Shown here: in pieces, positions 50,801 through 60,539 of the stretch | How the letters are laid out: each line of letters opens with the position of its first letter | How positions within the stretch are numbered: the stretch's first letter is position 1 | Assembly (NCBI GenBank): GCA_004298385.1 | Contig: SCTX01000082.1 | Span: 1 to 64,000, forward strand | Direction: 5' to 3' | DNA length: 64,000 nucleotides | DNA from: Betaproteobacteria bacterium | GTDB taxonomy: Bacteria; Pseudomonadota; Gammaproteobacteria; Burkholderiales; SG8-39 | Position numbers and translations under genes: made by a program | The notes under the pieces: model-generated | Database searches by the model: none | Seen by the model: the letters and a program-made list of their open reading frames with translations, nothing else | Told to the model about the DNA's origin: nothing

Positions 50801-52376
50801 CGCGCATGCCGAGCGCGACTTGCGGCACATAGGCCGATTCGGTCAAGAGCCTGAATTTGGCGTCGAAGCTCTTGTCTTTGTAGGCTTGATCACCGCTAAA
50901 GGCCGGGTCACTGCTGTAGAGCCGGTTGCTCACGCTGGTGTAGCGAAATCCCGCCTCCAGCCAGTCCAGCGGTTGCACCATGATGTTGCCCTGAAAATAG
51001 GGATAGATGCGGCTGAAGTTGACAGTGAAATGACCGGCCTGCTCCATGCGCGCACTGGGCGTCTGCAACAGACCGACCCCGCCCCAGTCGCTTGCAGTGG
51101 TTTCGAGGCTGCGTGAACGCGAGGGAACGCTAGTCGGAGGTGGCAGAACGGCGATCCCGTCCGCGTCAGATACGCCTGCCCCGCCGGGCCTCAACCGGTC
51201 TCCCGGGCCTGGTGCTGCCCCACCAAGTTCAGGAAGCCCCGCTGCCCACGCCTCGGATACCCCCCCCGGAGCGGCCTTAGGGGCATTCACACGCGATTCA
51301 GCTACCATATCAGGGTTCGTGGGAGCGGGCATGCGCCCCGAAGGTCTTGATCCCCCTTCCTCGGCCCCGCTTCCTCGGCCCCGCTTCCTCGGTCCCGCTT
51401 CCTCGGTCCCGCTTCCTCGGTCCCGCTTGACGGGAGACGGGAGACGGGAGACGGGAGACGGGAGAGGGGAAAATCCCAACCTCTTCGGGTGGTCCCGACC
51501 TTCGGTCTCCCACCTTGGGGGACTTGCGAGCGGCTGCGGATCGGGAGCGGGCCCTTGCGTAGCCAGGAACGCAATGAGCTGATGCGATAGGTGCTGCGGA
51601 AACCCACCATCTCGAGGCGGCGCCCAGATCCAGGCGCCAGGCGCGGGTTCGTCCTGCGTCTCGCGGTTCCAAGCGGCGACACCGAAGCGCTGCACCTTCC
51701 CGTCCGGCTGCGCCACCCACGCCCACTCCGTTCGCTTCGCACTGCCGGGGCTGCAAGCCTGTACGTAGGCCATCGCCTCGAGACCGGCGGAATGAACCAC
51801 CGAGCAGCGCTTGCCGCGCGCAGTAACCACCGTAACCGTACGCGGACGCTTGGGCAACACCGCACTATGACCAGGCTGAAGCACGGGGTCTCGAGCCGGG
51901 TTGGCCTGCAGCCAGCGTGCATCGGACACGGCGACCGGAACGCGACCAGTGACTGAAAGCGTGCGCACCCAGTCGCGCAACCGCCCCAAAACCTCGCTAT
52001 CGGCCTTCACCCCGCGATCAAGGCCGGAGAGACTGTGCAAAAGGTCGAGGCGCAGCTGGCTCTGAGCAGTCACCTCCCCCGGAACCCGCCAACTCAAACC
52101 CAGCGGATAGGCGTCCGCGCTGGCGGGCTGTTCCAACAGCCAATCACTCAGCCGTTTCGGAGCAAGCTGCGCGTATAGAAGCGAGGGCGCCAGCACGAGT
52201 AACCCAATAAGGCCAATTGCAAGTTTATGCAGAAGCGCCCTTAGCTCCCAGCTCCCTCGCGGCAGCGACAGGCGATTTTCTCGCTCACCCCTCTTGCGAC
52301 CGAAGCGAGTCCCCGTGGGATGGGGAGCGAGCAGAGGTGAGGGGGAAACCGCGCCTTGAAATGACCCCGCCTTCAT
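47844..52376 (-). CDS. Fused exopolysaccharide assembly protein: GfcC/YjbG-like N-terminus, repeat-rich linker, GfcD/YjbH barrel, C-terminal PAP2 phosphatase
   Basis: About 1510 aa; GfcC-like [18 protein letters not shown]...; YjbH-like [47 protein letters not shown]...; PAP2 KYAFGRARP...SLPSGH...[14 protein letters not shown] overlaps the gfcB stop. Confidence 0.85.
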   Translation of the reverse strand: MKAGSFQGAVSPSPLLAPHPTGTRFGRKRGERENRLSLPRGSWELRALLHKLAIGLIGLLVLAPSLLYAQLAPKRLSDWLLEQPASADAYPLGLSWRVPGEVTAQSQLRLDLLHSLSGLDRGVKADSEVLGRLRDWVRTLSVTGRVPVAVSDARWLQANPARDPVLQPGHSAVLPKRPRTVTVVTARGKRCSVVHSAGLEAMAYVQACSPGSAKRTEWAWVAQPDGKVQRFGVAAWNRETQDEPAPGAWIWAPPRDGGFPQHLSHQLIAFLATQGPAPDPQPLASPPRWETEGRDHPKRLGFSPLPSPVSRLPSPVKRDRGSGTEEAGPRKRGRGSGAEEGGSRPSGRMPAPTNPDMVAESRVNAPKAAPGGVSEAWAAGLPELGGAAPGPGDRLRPGGAGVSDADGIAVLPPPTSVPSRSRSLETTASDWGGVGLLQTPSARMEQAGHFTVNFSRIYPYFQGNIMVQPLDWLEAGFRYTSVSNRLYSSDPAFSGDQAYKDKSFDAKFRLLTESAYVPQVALGMRDFGGTGIFSGEYLVASKRTGAFDWSLGLGWGNVGSRGKLRNPLALIRSSFETRRATDTAGNFAFGSYFRGPTALFGGVQYQTPWEPIILKLEYDGNDYQHEGLGNNLRQSSAWNFGAVYRAGRAVDIAFGVERGNTAMLGVTLHTQLDGLSMPKLNDPPRVAVAAGRPQQAPDWSTTSRDIAAQTDWHVRRIEQRGRELRVTLDDAGAVYWRERADRAAAVLHRDAPAIVDRFALTYRQRGVDVAEHVIDRDAWVAQQTQSLAPREQRAAMIARAAETEALQSTLYQDTLPMLETGLAPHYQQTLGGPDGFVLFQAGVAEQVKLRLRDDTWLQGSLQLGLIDNYNKFSNRGSSDLPRVRTYLREYVTTSKLILPYLQATHAGRLGGNQYYSLYGGYLESMFAGVGGEWLYRPFASRLAFGVDANLVQQRNFAQDLGFGNAGTQTRYRVATGHATLYWDTGWNDVQANISAGRYLAKDAGVTVAMSRVFQNGVTVGAFFTKTNVSAEKFGEGSFDKGVYLSVPFDAFLTRSSNSFANVLWKPLTRDGGAKLNRSVQLYGLTSARDDRTLSYKAAPPPNDETIPADRRETWNPPRKGPEPYSRVAPKPAAEQWAADAPGYEQRLVEALYRQQFRNIRVAYDASRRLTVALADPVGARLHANPISRAVGRAVRTALRLGPLDMREIRIVFAQGTDPVVTYNFADLTRLQRYFDGKISAAQLSDSVAVDYLNPSAREQDPLARIDDVDTKAEDSRLADLLALATQPAGRVADDISGAARVAADTTWLRLGMFGTGLVLASSALDRRADQFAKDHSGNRWLKSVNSMGNALPWLALAGSAVAALDGSDPARSRAGYAALEAGGTAFLAVTGLKYAFGRARPGNELGNHAFKPFSTRAGYDSLPSGHTIISWAVATPFAEEYNAPWLYGLAAVTNLARVGSRQHWVSDTVAGSVLGYAIGRVFWESSRAPKRGEPRVLIHPSGINLAWGLN
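51356..51470. repeat. Tandem repeats inside the coding linker: 14-mer CTTCCTCGGYCCCG x5 and 7-mer GACGGGA x5 plus one degenerate copy
   Basis: 51356-51425 and 51429-51470 read directly; neither unit length is a multiple of 3. Confidence 0.95.
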
Positions 52377-53089
52377 CACTTCTGCCCGCCCGCCCGTACC
52401 GGCCACCTCTGCCAGGTAAAACACAGGTCCGGCGCAAGGCACTGCTCAGCATAGACAACCGTTTCCGCCCCCGCGCGAAGGTCCACCGCATAGCGTGCGG
52501 GCAGTAGCGGAAGATCTGCGCTTGGTTCATTGCCGAAAATCGCCGCGAGCCCCGCAATCGATCCAGACTCAACCCGTTCCTCGAACCAGGTCAGGCGCTG
52601 CGGATCTAGCCCCCTCAATTCGCTCCGCATCGGCGCCGCAACAACGCGAAGCGACAGGACGTCTTTCACCCCGAACCGGTACCCGGGCATGATGTCTCGA
52701 GCCCGCGTCCATAGGCTTGCCTGACTGGCACGAGCCGCTGCAGACCAGGACGGAGGTTCAGACAGCGACACATCGCGCCATTCCGTCGTGAGGCCAACCG
52801 CCCCGACGAGGCGCCCATTTTGCAGCCGCAGCACTTCCCGCTCTGCGCTGTACCACACCTCGATCGGGCCCTGTGCATGGCTGTCCAGGTTGCCCAGCGC
52901 AAGCAGAGCCACGCGGCCACCAAGGGTGACCCGGAGATAGCGGAAATTTGGATTCAGGCGGGCGTTATCAACGCCTAGGTTTCGCCCATAGGCGTAGGGC
53001 AAGGTCTGCAGGATTGCATTGCCGCCCGCGGAGCAAGCGGATAGCGTAGCGACCAACGAAAGTACCGCAGCGCGGACTTGGATTTTCAC
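52376..53089 (-). CDS. YjbF/GfcB-family lipoprotein
   Basis: VKIQVRAAVLSLVATLSACSAGGNAILQTLPYAYGRNLGVDNARLNPNFRYLRVTLGGRVALLALGNLD; lipobox LSAC; GTG start. Confidence 0.83.
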   Translation of the reverse strand: MKIQVRAAVLSLVATLSACSAGGNAILQTLPYAYGRNLGVDNARLNPNFRYLRVTLGGRVALLALGNLDSHAQGPIEVWYSAEREVLRLQNGRLVGAVGLTTEWRDVSLSEPPSWSAAARASQASLWTRARDIMPGYRFGVKDVLSLRVVAAPMRSELRGLDPQRLTWFEERVESGSIAGLAAIFGNEPSADLPLLPARYAVDLRAGAETVVYAEQCLAPDLCFTWQRWPVRAGGQK

Positions 53090-53342
53090 GTGTACTGGGA
53101 CGGAACTCAATGGCACTATCTTAAGCCATGCGCTCGCCGCTATGGGTTCCCTCTTTGATAAAGAGGAAAATGCCCTGGCCGGCATACGTCTCCCCCTTTT
53201 GCTAGAGGGGAACAAGGGGGATTTCACCGTGGGAACAATCGGGCGATCGATAGGCCCCTTTCCGACGTATTGTCCGCGTACCGCCCCGTCTTCTACTAAC
53301 TCGTCACAAAGCCCGCAACGTGTAGGACGCTACAGAAACAAA

Positions 53343-53369
53343 AAATCCTTGGCCACAGGCCAAGGATTT
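53343..53369 (-). terminator. Rho-independent terminator between the gfcA-like and gfcB-like genes
   Basis: Minus strand: AAATCCTTGGCC-TGT-GGCCAAGGATTTTTTG; 12-bp stem with T-run. Confidence 0.88.
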
Positions 53370-53386
53370 CGCTAAGTTCAGTCGAA

Positions 53387-53623
53387 TTACTTTGTCGTAG
53401 TTGTGGTCGTAGTCGTGGACGCGGCCGCGGTGCTGTCGTTTTGGGATGCGGCAATGGCTACTGCAACTATAGCCACGGTGGCGGCAATCATGCCGGCCGT
53501 CATCCCGCCGACCGCTACGGTTGTAGCCGGAACAGCACCAGCAACAGGTGCAGCGGGCGCTTGCGCCAAGGCACTGCCCGCAACAAATACGGACGCAATC
53601 AAAACAGCCAGCGCTTTCTTCAT
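53387..53623 (-). CDS. GfcA/YjbE-like small exported protein with poly-Thr C-terminus
   Basis: MKKALAVLIASVFVAGSALAQAPAAPVAGAVPATTVAVGGMTAGMIAATVAIVAVAIAASQNDSTAAASTTTTTTTTK; first gene of a YjbEFGH-like order. Confidence 0.75.
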   Translation of the reverse strand: MKKALAVLIASVFVAGSALAQAPAAPVAGAVPATTVAVGGMTAGMIAATVAIVAVAIAASQNDSTAAASTTTTTTTTK

Positions 53624-53698
53624 CTTTCTCTCCTGAATTTATCTGAGCAGAAACCGAACTCGAAGGAACATCCAAATAATGGGACGTAATCGGACGTT

Positions 53699-53797
53699 CA
53701 TTATCCACAAATACCAGAAAGTTGCAAGCTTGAACCGCCTAGCTCGCATTCTCTTTGATCGCCATTATCCACAAAAAATTAGAATGTTGCAAGCCCT
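53699..53797 (-). promoter_or_regulatory. Tandem promoter-like repeats with embedded DnaA boxes upstream of the gfcA-like gene
   Basis: Minus strand: TTGCAA-N17-GATAAT and TTGCAA-N16-GATAAT; TTATCCACA on plus at 53701-53709 and 53765-53773. Confidence 0.65.
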
Positions 53798-54097
53798 AGC
53801 CAGTCCGCTCCCCCCCTGCGCCCCGGAACAAATGCACGTTGGCAGTGAAATAGTCCTTATCGAGAATGATTGACGATCGACCGTCAAATCCTTTCTGCCT
53901 GCTGCAGGCGTCCAAATAGCCGCCGATTATCCCGGAGCAACGAGAGGAGAGTAGCAGCGACCCGGATGCTTAAGGTACCCATAATGCAAATTCTAATTAT
54001 CTTTCTGATCTAACCATCGTTCAAACATTTCAAAGTAGACGTTCTCCAGGGACATTGCCAAGCCGCGCGCATCGCACAACGGGCACGCAGCGATCAG

Positions 54098-54520
54098 CTA
54101 TTTCAAGAACGCTTTGTTATCGCGCACTTTCTTGTAGCCCACCTGGCGCAAGGTGAAATCGAACCAGAGCGTCCCATCCGGGTTATTGACACGAACCATT
54201 GTGTCGTAAAGCGCGAGTTGGTACAGACCGATTCCCTGCGGATAGCTCACGCCGTCCTGGATCGGCGTGACCACCTTCGCGTTCCACGTCAGTCGGAATG
54301 CCGTGAAGGAAAACGCCCCCTCCGGCGTCAGCATGGGATTTACCGTGTGCATGAGCTCCAGCACGTTTGCCAGCGTCTGGGCGCGCGCGTTGGATTGCTG
54401 TAATCTGGACACCGAAGCGAGTTCGGTATTTATCCAGCTGAACAAGGCCGCCCCCGTGCCGCTGATCAACACCATGGCGACTACCGCTTCAAGCAAGCTA
54501 AAACCTCGCTGCCTTGTCAT
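54098..54520 (-). CDS. gspI: Type II secretion minor pseudopilin, GspI-like
   Basis: MTRQRGFSLLEAVVAMVLISGTGAALFSWINTELASVSRLQQSNARAQTLANVLE; prepilin motif; position after GspH. Confidence 0.75.
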   Translation of the reverse strand: MTRQRGFSLLEAVVAMVLISGTGAALFSWINTELASVSRLQQSNARAQTLANVLELMHTVNPMLTPEGAFSFTAFRLTWNAKVVTPIQDGVSYPQGIGLYQLALYDTMVRVNNPDGTLWFDFTLRQVGYKKVRDNKAFLK

Positions 54521-54524
54521 CGCC

Positions 54525-54917
54525 TCAACTGCCGGAACTCACCTTGCAGGCGGGAGGAACGAGATCGAATCTTTCCATTACGTTATCGGGTGCGATCAAG
54601 GTCACTTCCCCGCCCCCGCAAATTCCGTTGAAAAGAAAAACGATCGGTTGCTTCACGCGAAGCTGCCAGCCCTCAGGCATTTCGATCGGATATTCCGCTC
54701 GGACATCAGACGCGCTGCTCGACAGCGTGACCGATTTACCGGACAAATATGCCTCGTAGCTCAATTCGCCTAAGCGGCCCAAAATCGCATCGCGTTCTGT
54801 TTTCAGCTGCGAAGTGCGCGCCATTCGCTCCATAGACGGAAACACCACCGCCGTCAGCAGCCCGACCAGGAAAAGCACAACCAGCAACTCGATCAGGGTA
54901 AATCCGCGCACTGGCAT
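54525..54917 (-). CDS. gspH: Type II secretion minor pseudopilin GspH
   Basis: MPVRGFTLIELLVVLFLVGLLTAVVFPSMERMART. Confidence 0.82.
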   Translation of the reverse strand: MPVRGFTLIELLVVLFLVGLLTAVVFPSMERMARTSQLKTERDAILGRLGELSYEAYLSGKSVTLSSSASDVRAEYPIEMPEGWQLRVKQPIVFLFNGICGGGEVTLIAPDNVMERFDLVPPACKVSSGS

Positions 54918-54935
54918 TGCGACGCGCGCCCAGTC

Positions 54936-55373
54936 TCAGGGGGCAGGCAGATATCCGACGTCCGCGTCTGTACCTTCGCCGCCCCGCCTGCCGTCGGCGC
55001 CGAAGGAATACAAGGCGAAGGGCTGGCCTTTTGAGCCTGGCACCGAGTACTGATATGGCGTTCCCCAAGGATCAAGAGGAACGTCATCGTCCAGATACGG
55101 TCCGCGCCAACGGCCGCGAATCTTCTCGTCCTTGGGCGAGGTGTTAAGCAGCGCCAATCCCTCCTCGGGCGTGGGAAAGCGCCCGATATCGAGACGCATC
55201 GACTCGAGCGCCCCTTTCAACATTCTTACCTGCGTCTGCGCCGTCTGCACCTTGGACGAATCGACTTTTCCGAACAGCTTAGGTCCCACTAATCCGGCCA
55301 GCAGCCCAATGATCACCAACACCACCAACATTTCGATCAAGGTAAAACCAGCAACTTGACGATCTCGATTCAT
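54936..55373 (-). CDS. gspG: Type II secretion major pseudopilin GspG
   Basis: MNRDRQVAGFTLIEMLVVLVIIGLLAGLVGPKLFGKVDSSKVQTAQTQVRMLKGALESMRLDIGRFPTPEEGLALL...DPWGTPYQY. Confidence 0.95.
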   Translation of the reverse strand: MNRDRQVAGFTLIEMLVVLVIIGLLAGLVGPKLFGKVDSSKVQTAQTQVRMLKGALESMRLDIGRFPTPEEGLALLNTSPKDEKIRGRWRGPYLDDDVPLDPWGTPYQYSVPGSKGQPFALYSFGADGRRGGEGTDADVGYLPAP

Positions 55374-55465
55374 TTGCGCAACCACACTAGAAAAAATTGC
55401 CAAAAAAAGTGGAACATGCAGTGGCAGCCATACCGCACCGATCTGCGCCATTTTACACGCAATGG

Positions 55466-56665
55466 CTATCGAACCGAGGTGCTCAAGCCCGTTATGGCCA
55501 TCATGATGGCGATCATGATGGTGCCGATCACCGCGCCGATCAACAAAATGGCCACTGGCTCCAGCAGAATCAGAAACCGTTTCATGCGCTCGCTCGCTGC
55601 TGTCTCGTGCAATGTAGCCAGCGTGCGCAGCATGGCTGCCAATTCACCAGAGCGCTCACCGACCCGGATCAGGTTCAGGCCTGTTGGGGCGAACATGGCG
55701 GTCGATGTCAAAGCGTCCGCCAGGCGTTTTCCGGCGCGTAGATCGCGCAGCGCCAACTGAAACTTGAATCGCATCTCGTCCAACCGCACGGCCTCCTGCG
55801 CCAGCTCCATTGCGCGCACAATGGGAACCCGGTTCTCAAGCAATATCCCAAGCAGCGCCGCCCATCGCCCGATCTCCATCTCCACCAGCCAGCGGCCCAG
55901 CAAGGGCGCCTGGGCTAGGCGCCTCCAGGCCCACGCCCGCACGCCGGGTCTGGAAAACGCAGCCACTACGGAAAAGATCAGCGCCAGCACTCCCAGACCG
56001 AGCCACAACAGATTTTCCTTTACGAACAATCCAAACTGCAATACCCAGACCGACAACAAGGGCAGATCGGCGCGGCTGTTCTTGAGCAAGTTGGCGAATT
56101 TCGGAACGACGACGATGAAGGTCAACAAGGTCGCGCCGATACCGGACAGCACCAGCACGCTCGGATAGATCAAGGCATTGCGCATCTCCTGCTGCACCCG
56201 CTCCTCGTACTCCATCTGGGTCGCCGCATCCGCCAGCGCCTGGGCGAGTTTCCCGGTCATCTCGGCCGCTGCCGTCATCTGGTACACGTAAGCCGGCAAT
56301 ATCAAGCCCGAATCGGACAATGCAGCCGAAAAGCGCGCCCCCCCGCGCAAAGCGGCATGCACGCGGGAGAATGCCTCGCCGATCTGACTGGCCGCATGCG
56401 CTCCCGCAAGCGACTCGACGGCCTCGCCCAGAGGGACTCCAGCCTTCAGCAGCGTTGCCAGTTCACGCAGCGCGAGGCGCCGGTCCTGTGCCGATGCCCG
56501 GCCGCGTTTCTTGGTCCCTTTGGCCGCATCAAGCTCCAGTAACGTCGGCGTCAGCCCCTGTTGCTGCAACAGGCGCACGGCCTCGGCCTGATTCGCAGCC
56601 GGCAAGTGGCCGCTAACCGCCTGCCCGGCCGCCCCCGTTGCCTGGTAGCGAAACTCCATGCTCAC
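55466..56665 (-). CDS. gspF: Type II secretion inner membrane protein GspF
   Basis: 399 aa; MSMEFRYQATGAAGQAVSGHLPAANQAEAVRLLQQQGLTPTLLE...LRELATLLKAGVPLGEAVESLAG. Confidence 0.95.
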   Translation of the reverse strand: MSMEFRYQATGAAGQAVSGHLPAANQAEAVRLLQQQGLTPTLLELDAAKGTKKRGRASAQDRRLALRELATLLKAGVPLGEAVESLAGAHAASQIGEAFSRVHAALRGGARFSAALSDSGLILPAYVYQMTAAAEMTGKLAQALADAATQMEYEERVQQEMRNALIYPSVLVLSGIGATLLTFIVVVPKFANLLKNSRADLPLLSVWVLQFGLFVKENLLWLGLGVLALIFSVVAAFSRPGVRAWAWRRLAQAPLLGRWLVEMEIGRWAALLGILLENRVPIVRAMELAQEAVRLDEMRFKFQLALRDLRAGKRLADALTSTAMFAPTGLNLIRVGERSGELAAMLRTLATLHETAASERMKRFLILLEPVAILLIGAVIGTIMIAIMMAITGLSTSVR

Positions 56666-58365
56666 CCGCCCTCGTTATCCATGCCGGTGACGCGCAACAC
56701 CTCCTCCAGGCTGGTCAAACCCCGCCATGCCTTGATCAGTCCGTCCTCGCGCAGGCTGCGGCTGCCGGCAACGCGCGCCAACTGCGCCACCTCGGAAGAA
56801 GATGCGCGCCGCAGGATCGCCTTCTGCATGGCCTCGTCCACCGCAATCAACTCGTAGATGCCCAGCCGGCCGCTATAAGCCGTGCCACGGCACCGTTTGC
56901 ACCCCACCGGGGCGCGCCACTGAGCAGGCGCTGACATCAATTGAGGAATGCGCGCCTGCAGCGCCTGGATGCCGGGTGCGAAAGCCGCCTCCAACCGAGC
57001 CGGCTGCGCGCACTCGCACAGTTTACGCACGAGGCGCTGTGCCCCCACCGCGCGGACCGACGAGGCCACCAGAAACGGCTCCAGGCCCATATCCAGCAAG
57101 CGGTTGAAGGCGCCGGCCGCATCGTTGGTGTGCAGGGTGGATAGCACGAGATGGCCGGTCAAGGCCGACTGCACGGCGATCGCCGCCGTTTCTGAATCGC
57201 GCATCTCGCCGATCATGATGATGTCCGGATCGTGGCGCAGGATGGAGCGCAGCGCGCGCGCGAAATCGTAACCGATGTCGCTCTGCGCCTGAATCTGCAC
57301 CACCCCGCGCATCTGAAATTCGACCGGATCTTCCACCGTCACGATCTTGCGCGACTGATCGTTCACGCCCTCCAGCGCCGCGTATAGCGTGGTGCTCTTG
57401 CCCGAGCCGGTCGGCCCGGTAATCAGCACGATGCCGTGCGGCTGGGCAACCGCCTGCGTAAATTGCGCCAGATGATCCGGCTCCATGCCGAGGTGCGCCA
57501 ATTGCAGTTGCGCACGCTCCTTGGGCAGCAGGCGCGCCACCACCGATTCCCCGGTGGCACAGGGGATCACCGACACGCGCACATCCAGTTCCACGCCGCT
57601 CACCCGCACCGTGAGGCGGCCATCCTGCGGCAGGCGACGCTCCGCAATATCCAATCCCGACACCAGTTTGATCCGGGACACCAGTGCATCCATGCGCGCG
57701 CGCGGCAATTCCAGATGCGTCTGCAATACGCCGTCGATCCGGTAGCGCACCACAAGTTGCCGCGCTTCTGGCTCGAAGTGAATGTCCGAGGCTCCCGCAT
57801 CCGCGGCCGCGGACATGATCGCGTTGAGCAATTCGATTACCGGCGCCTCTTCCGCCAGTTCGCGCAGGTGGGCGACATCCTCCCCGCCGGGGGACTGACC
57901 GTCATCGTGCAGTTGGCGCAGTGCGGTCTCGAGATCCTGGCCGCGAGCCAGATACCATAGGCTGGCCTGCAGCGGGAAAGCCGCCGCCACCGCCTCGCGC
58001 AAGCCGCTATCCAGCGGGTTGCGGGCGACGCAATGGACGACGCCCTCCGCGCCTTGCCACAGCAGCAACTGCTGGGCCTGCAACCACTCGCCAGCCATCA
58101 CGCCTGCGCCAAGCGCTTCCCTGGCCAGCGGGAGATGCTGCCAAAGCGCCTGCGCATCGAGCAGCGGCAGATCCAGTTGCTGCGCCAGGACCGGCAATAG
58201 CACATCCTCGGACACGGCTCCCATGCGCACCAGGACTGCACCCAGCCGACCGCCGGATTCGCGCTGATAGGCCAACGCGCGCTCCACTTCGGCCGCCGGT
58301 ACATGGCCCTGCGCCACCAGCAACTCCCCAACCATCGCGGCCCGCTGTGCGCCTGCGTTCGTCAT
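56662..58365 (-). CDS. gspE: Type II secretion ATPase GspE
   Basis: HGIVLITGPTGSGKSTTLYAALEGVNDQSRKIVTVEDPVEFQMRGVVQIQAQSDIGYDFARALRSILRHDPDIIMIGEMRDSETA. Confidence 0.97.
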   Translation of the reverse strand: MTNAGAQRAAMVGELLVAQGHVPAAEVERALAYQRESGGRLGAVLVRMGAVSEDVLLPVLAQQLDLPLLDAQALWQHLPLAREALGAGVMAGEWLQAQQLLLWQGAEGVVHCVARNPLDSGLREAVAAAFPLQASLWYLARGQDLETALRQLHDDGQSPGGEDVAHLRELAEEAPVIELLNAIMSAAADAGASDIHFEPEARQLVVRYRIDGVLQTHLELPRARMDALVSRIKLVSGLDIAERRLPQDGRLTVRVSGVELDVRVSVIPCATGESVVARLLPKERAQLQLAHLGMEPDHLAQFTQAVAQPHGIVLITGPTGSGKSTTLYAALEGVNDQSRKIVTVEDPVEFQMRGVVQIQAQSDIGYDFARALRSILRHDPDIIMIGEMRDSETAAIAVQSALTGHLVLSTLHTNDAAGAFNRLLDMGLEPFLVASSVRAVGAQRLVRKLCECAQPARLEAAFAPGIQALQARIPQLMSAPAQWRAPVGCKRCRGTAYSGRLGIYELIAVDEAMQKAILRRASSSEVAQLARVAGSRSLREDGLIKAWRGLTSLEEVLRVTGMDNEGG

Positions 58366-58520
58366 TTCATAGCCTCAAACCGGCATCAACGCGACATGAT
58401 AGCCATTCCTTCCGGCCCCGGCGAGATCCAAATGCGGGACAAGAAGAAAGCCGACGTACAAGGCCGGCTCCAGTTCCCGGTAGCACTCGTCACGCGCCAG
58501 GTCGAACCTGAACTGGAATG

Positions 58521-58551
58521 AAAAAAGGCGGCTTGCGCCGCCTTTTTTTTT
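58521..58551 (-). terminator. Rho-independent (bidirectional) terminator downstream of the secreted-protein gene
   Basis: AAAAAAGGCGGC-TTGC-GCCGCCTTTTTTTTT. Confidence 0.93.
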
Positions 58552-58614
58552 ACTTCTGCAACCACTCGCCAAGTTACACGGGTATTTCCACCCCCGGCGA
58601 GGTATGCGAACCAA

Positions 58615-60087
58615 TTACTCCTTGCCGTGAATGATGGAGAATTGGCCGCTCGGCGTGAATACGTAGGTCTGCACATCCATGCCATTGGTCGGCGCAGTGA
58701 GTCGAACACGCGGACGCGCACCTACCGCCTGCGCGCCAAGTACTCCCTCGATAGCCGAGGAGGTTATCGTGGCGGCCCCACCGGACACCAAGTTCGAAAC
58801 AAGCGTCCCGGATGTGCCAACAACACCAGTCGTTTCATTGATAAATGCTCCAGAAACGTTGGCCGTGACCGTACCGGTATTAATGATGCGCAGAATCGTC
58901 GACCAGCCCGTATTCGCCGCCGGCACGTAGTTGCGTACGTCCACCTGCGAGCCGTTGTATGCCAGCGTGTACAGGCTGCCAGCCGCCGTGGTCGCCGCAT
59001 CCGTAGTGGTCGTCTTCGTGAACGTAAAGCTCGCCGTCGGCGTGCCAAGCGGTATCTGCGCCGTGGTCGCCGGCACAGTAAGGCAGACGTAGTTAGCAGT
59101 CCCTGATGTCGGCAATGTGCCGCCCGAGAACGTGAAGGTCGTCAACGCGGTGTTCAGGGTGCCCGAGCTACCTGCGACAATGCCAGCCGTGCAAGCAAGG
59201 TCCGTGGTCAGCGCCATGGTGGACGAGGCTTTGAAGGTCCCGGTAACCGTGCCGGCGAGAGTCGCCGCCGTGCCACGGCCCGCTATTGTATAGGCAGTCG
59301 TGCCGTCGACGGCCATCGTCGTGGCAACGTTCGTAAATGTGAGACTGCCGAGGTTAACGACGGTCGTGGAATTGGCGTTGGACGACGTCGTACCGGGCGC
59401 CGTAAAGCGGCTGCCAGGAGTGGTCGCCAATAGATCCACCTTCTGCGTCTCCGCCACTGCGAAAGTGCTGGATGCAGCAATTGCGGCAGTGATCGCCGAG
59501 CCAGAAGTTGCCAAAGTTACGGCAGTGCTTGCGCCATTGTCCAGATCAGCCGGCAAAGCGGTGCTCGCGCTAGGCGAACTCGAGGAACTCGCCATCGAGC
59601 CTTGAATCGTGACAGCACCGGCAGCAGCAGCCAGGGTGGTGTTAACGGCGCCCACGCTATTCGCTGCAGGGGTCCAAGTCATGGTACCGCCTACGCCAAT
59701 GGTCTGGTTAACGGTGCTGGTGTTGGTAATGGTAACCCTTACCGTCGACGAGTCAGTGACTATCGAGGTCGCAGTTGCGGCCAAGCCCGAGATGCCGGCG
59801 CCAAAAGCAAAATCGGCGACCGTCGCGGCCGCGAATGTTCCGCCGCTCAATCGCAGATACGCATAGATAACGCCGGAGGGGTTGATGACAATGCCGCCGG
59901 GGGTATTGAAAGTGTAGACCGCGGCCGAGGGTTTAATGAGCACGTTCGTAGCAGAAGCACTCGACCCGAACAGCTCTGTGGCAAACTTGACCGCTGTAGC
60001 AGACATTACACCCGCTTGCGCGCCGCCCGCCATATTCAGCAAGGCGCTGGCTACAGCTGCGTGAAGAATTACATTACTTCTTTTCAT
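58615..60087 (-). CDS. Large Ala/Thr/Ser-rich secreted protein (S-layer-like or T2SS substrate candidate)
   Basis: 490 aa; signal peptide MKRSNVILHAAVASALLNMAGGAQA; very low Lys/Arg, A/T/S/V-rich; lies between the two gsp blocks. Confidence 0.7.
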   Translation of the reverse strand: MKRSNVILHAAVASALLNMAGGAQAGVMSATAVKFATELFGSSASATNVLIKPSAAVYTFNTPGGIVINPSGVIYAYLRLSGGTFAAATVADFAFGAGISGLAATATSIVTDSSTVRVTITNTSTVNQTIGVGGTMTWTPAANSVGAVNTTLAAAAGAVTIQGSMASSSSSPSASTALPADLDNGASTAVTLATSGSAITAAIAASSTFAVAETQKVDLLATTPGSRFTAPGTTSSNANSTTVVNLGSLTFTNVATTMAVDGTTAYTIAGRGTAATLAGTVTGTFKASSTMALTTDLACTAGIVAGSSGTLNTALTTFTFSGGTLPTSGTANYVCLTVPATTAQIPLGTPTASFTFTKTTTTDAATTAAGSLYTLAYNGSQVDVRNYVPAANTGWSTILRIINTGTVTANVSGAFINETTGVVGTSGTLVSNLVSGGAATITSSAIEGVLGAQAVGARPRVRLTAPTNGMDVQTYVFTPSGQFSIIHGKE

Positions 60088-60539
60088 ATTTTAACTCCAT
60101 AAAATAGTTGATCAAACTATGTGCAGACACCTAGGTTGGTTCATCATGCAGCTTGCGTGCAAGTCTTAAAAAAACAGATTTAAGGCACATCGGTAATATA
60201 GCAGGCTAAAGCAATGTGTCAAGTGAACTAATTCGCACTCAAGCACAAGCACCGCACACCAACTCACCTATGCCACCCTTAACTGTCGACGAAGTATAGC
60301 AACGCGAAGCGACGTGTCAACGCCGAGCCACCTTTTTCTGGAAGGCTGTTGCAGAAAAACAACAGGTTTGCTATTTCTTGTCATTTCTTTCTATTTTTCT
60401 TTATATTCGCCGAAAATTTGCTTCGAAACAGAGCGATACCTCGGCTGGACACATCGTGCTAGGATCAAGGTGGTTTTGGCTGGCAAGCAAATGCAATAGC
60501 GTTCAGCCGGCCTCGAATTGCCCGCTTGACGGATGCCAG

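Noticed and set aside
53699-53797. Replication origin suggested by DnaA boxes
   Set aside because: Only two boxes, no dnaA/dnaN/gidA neighbours and no clear AT-rich unwinding region.
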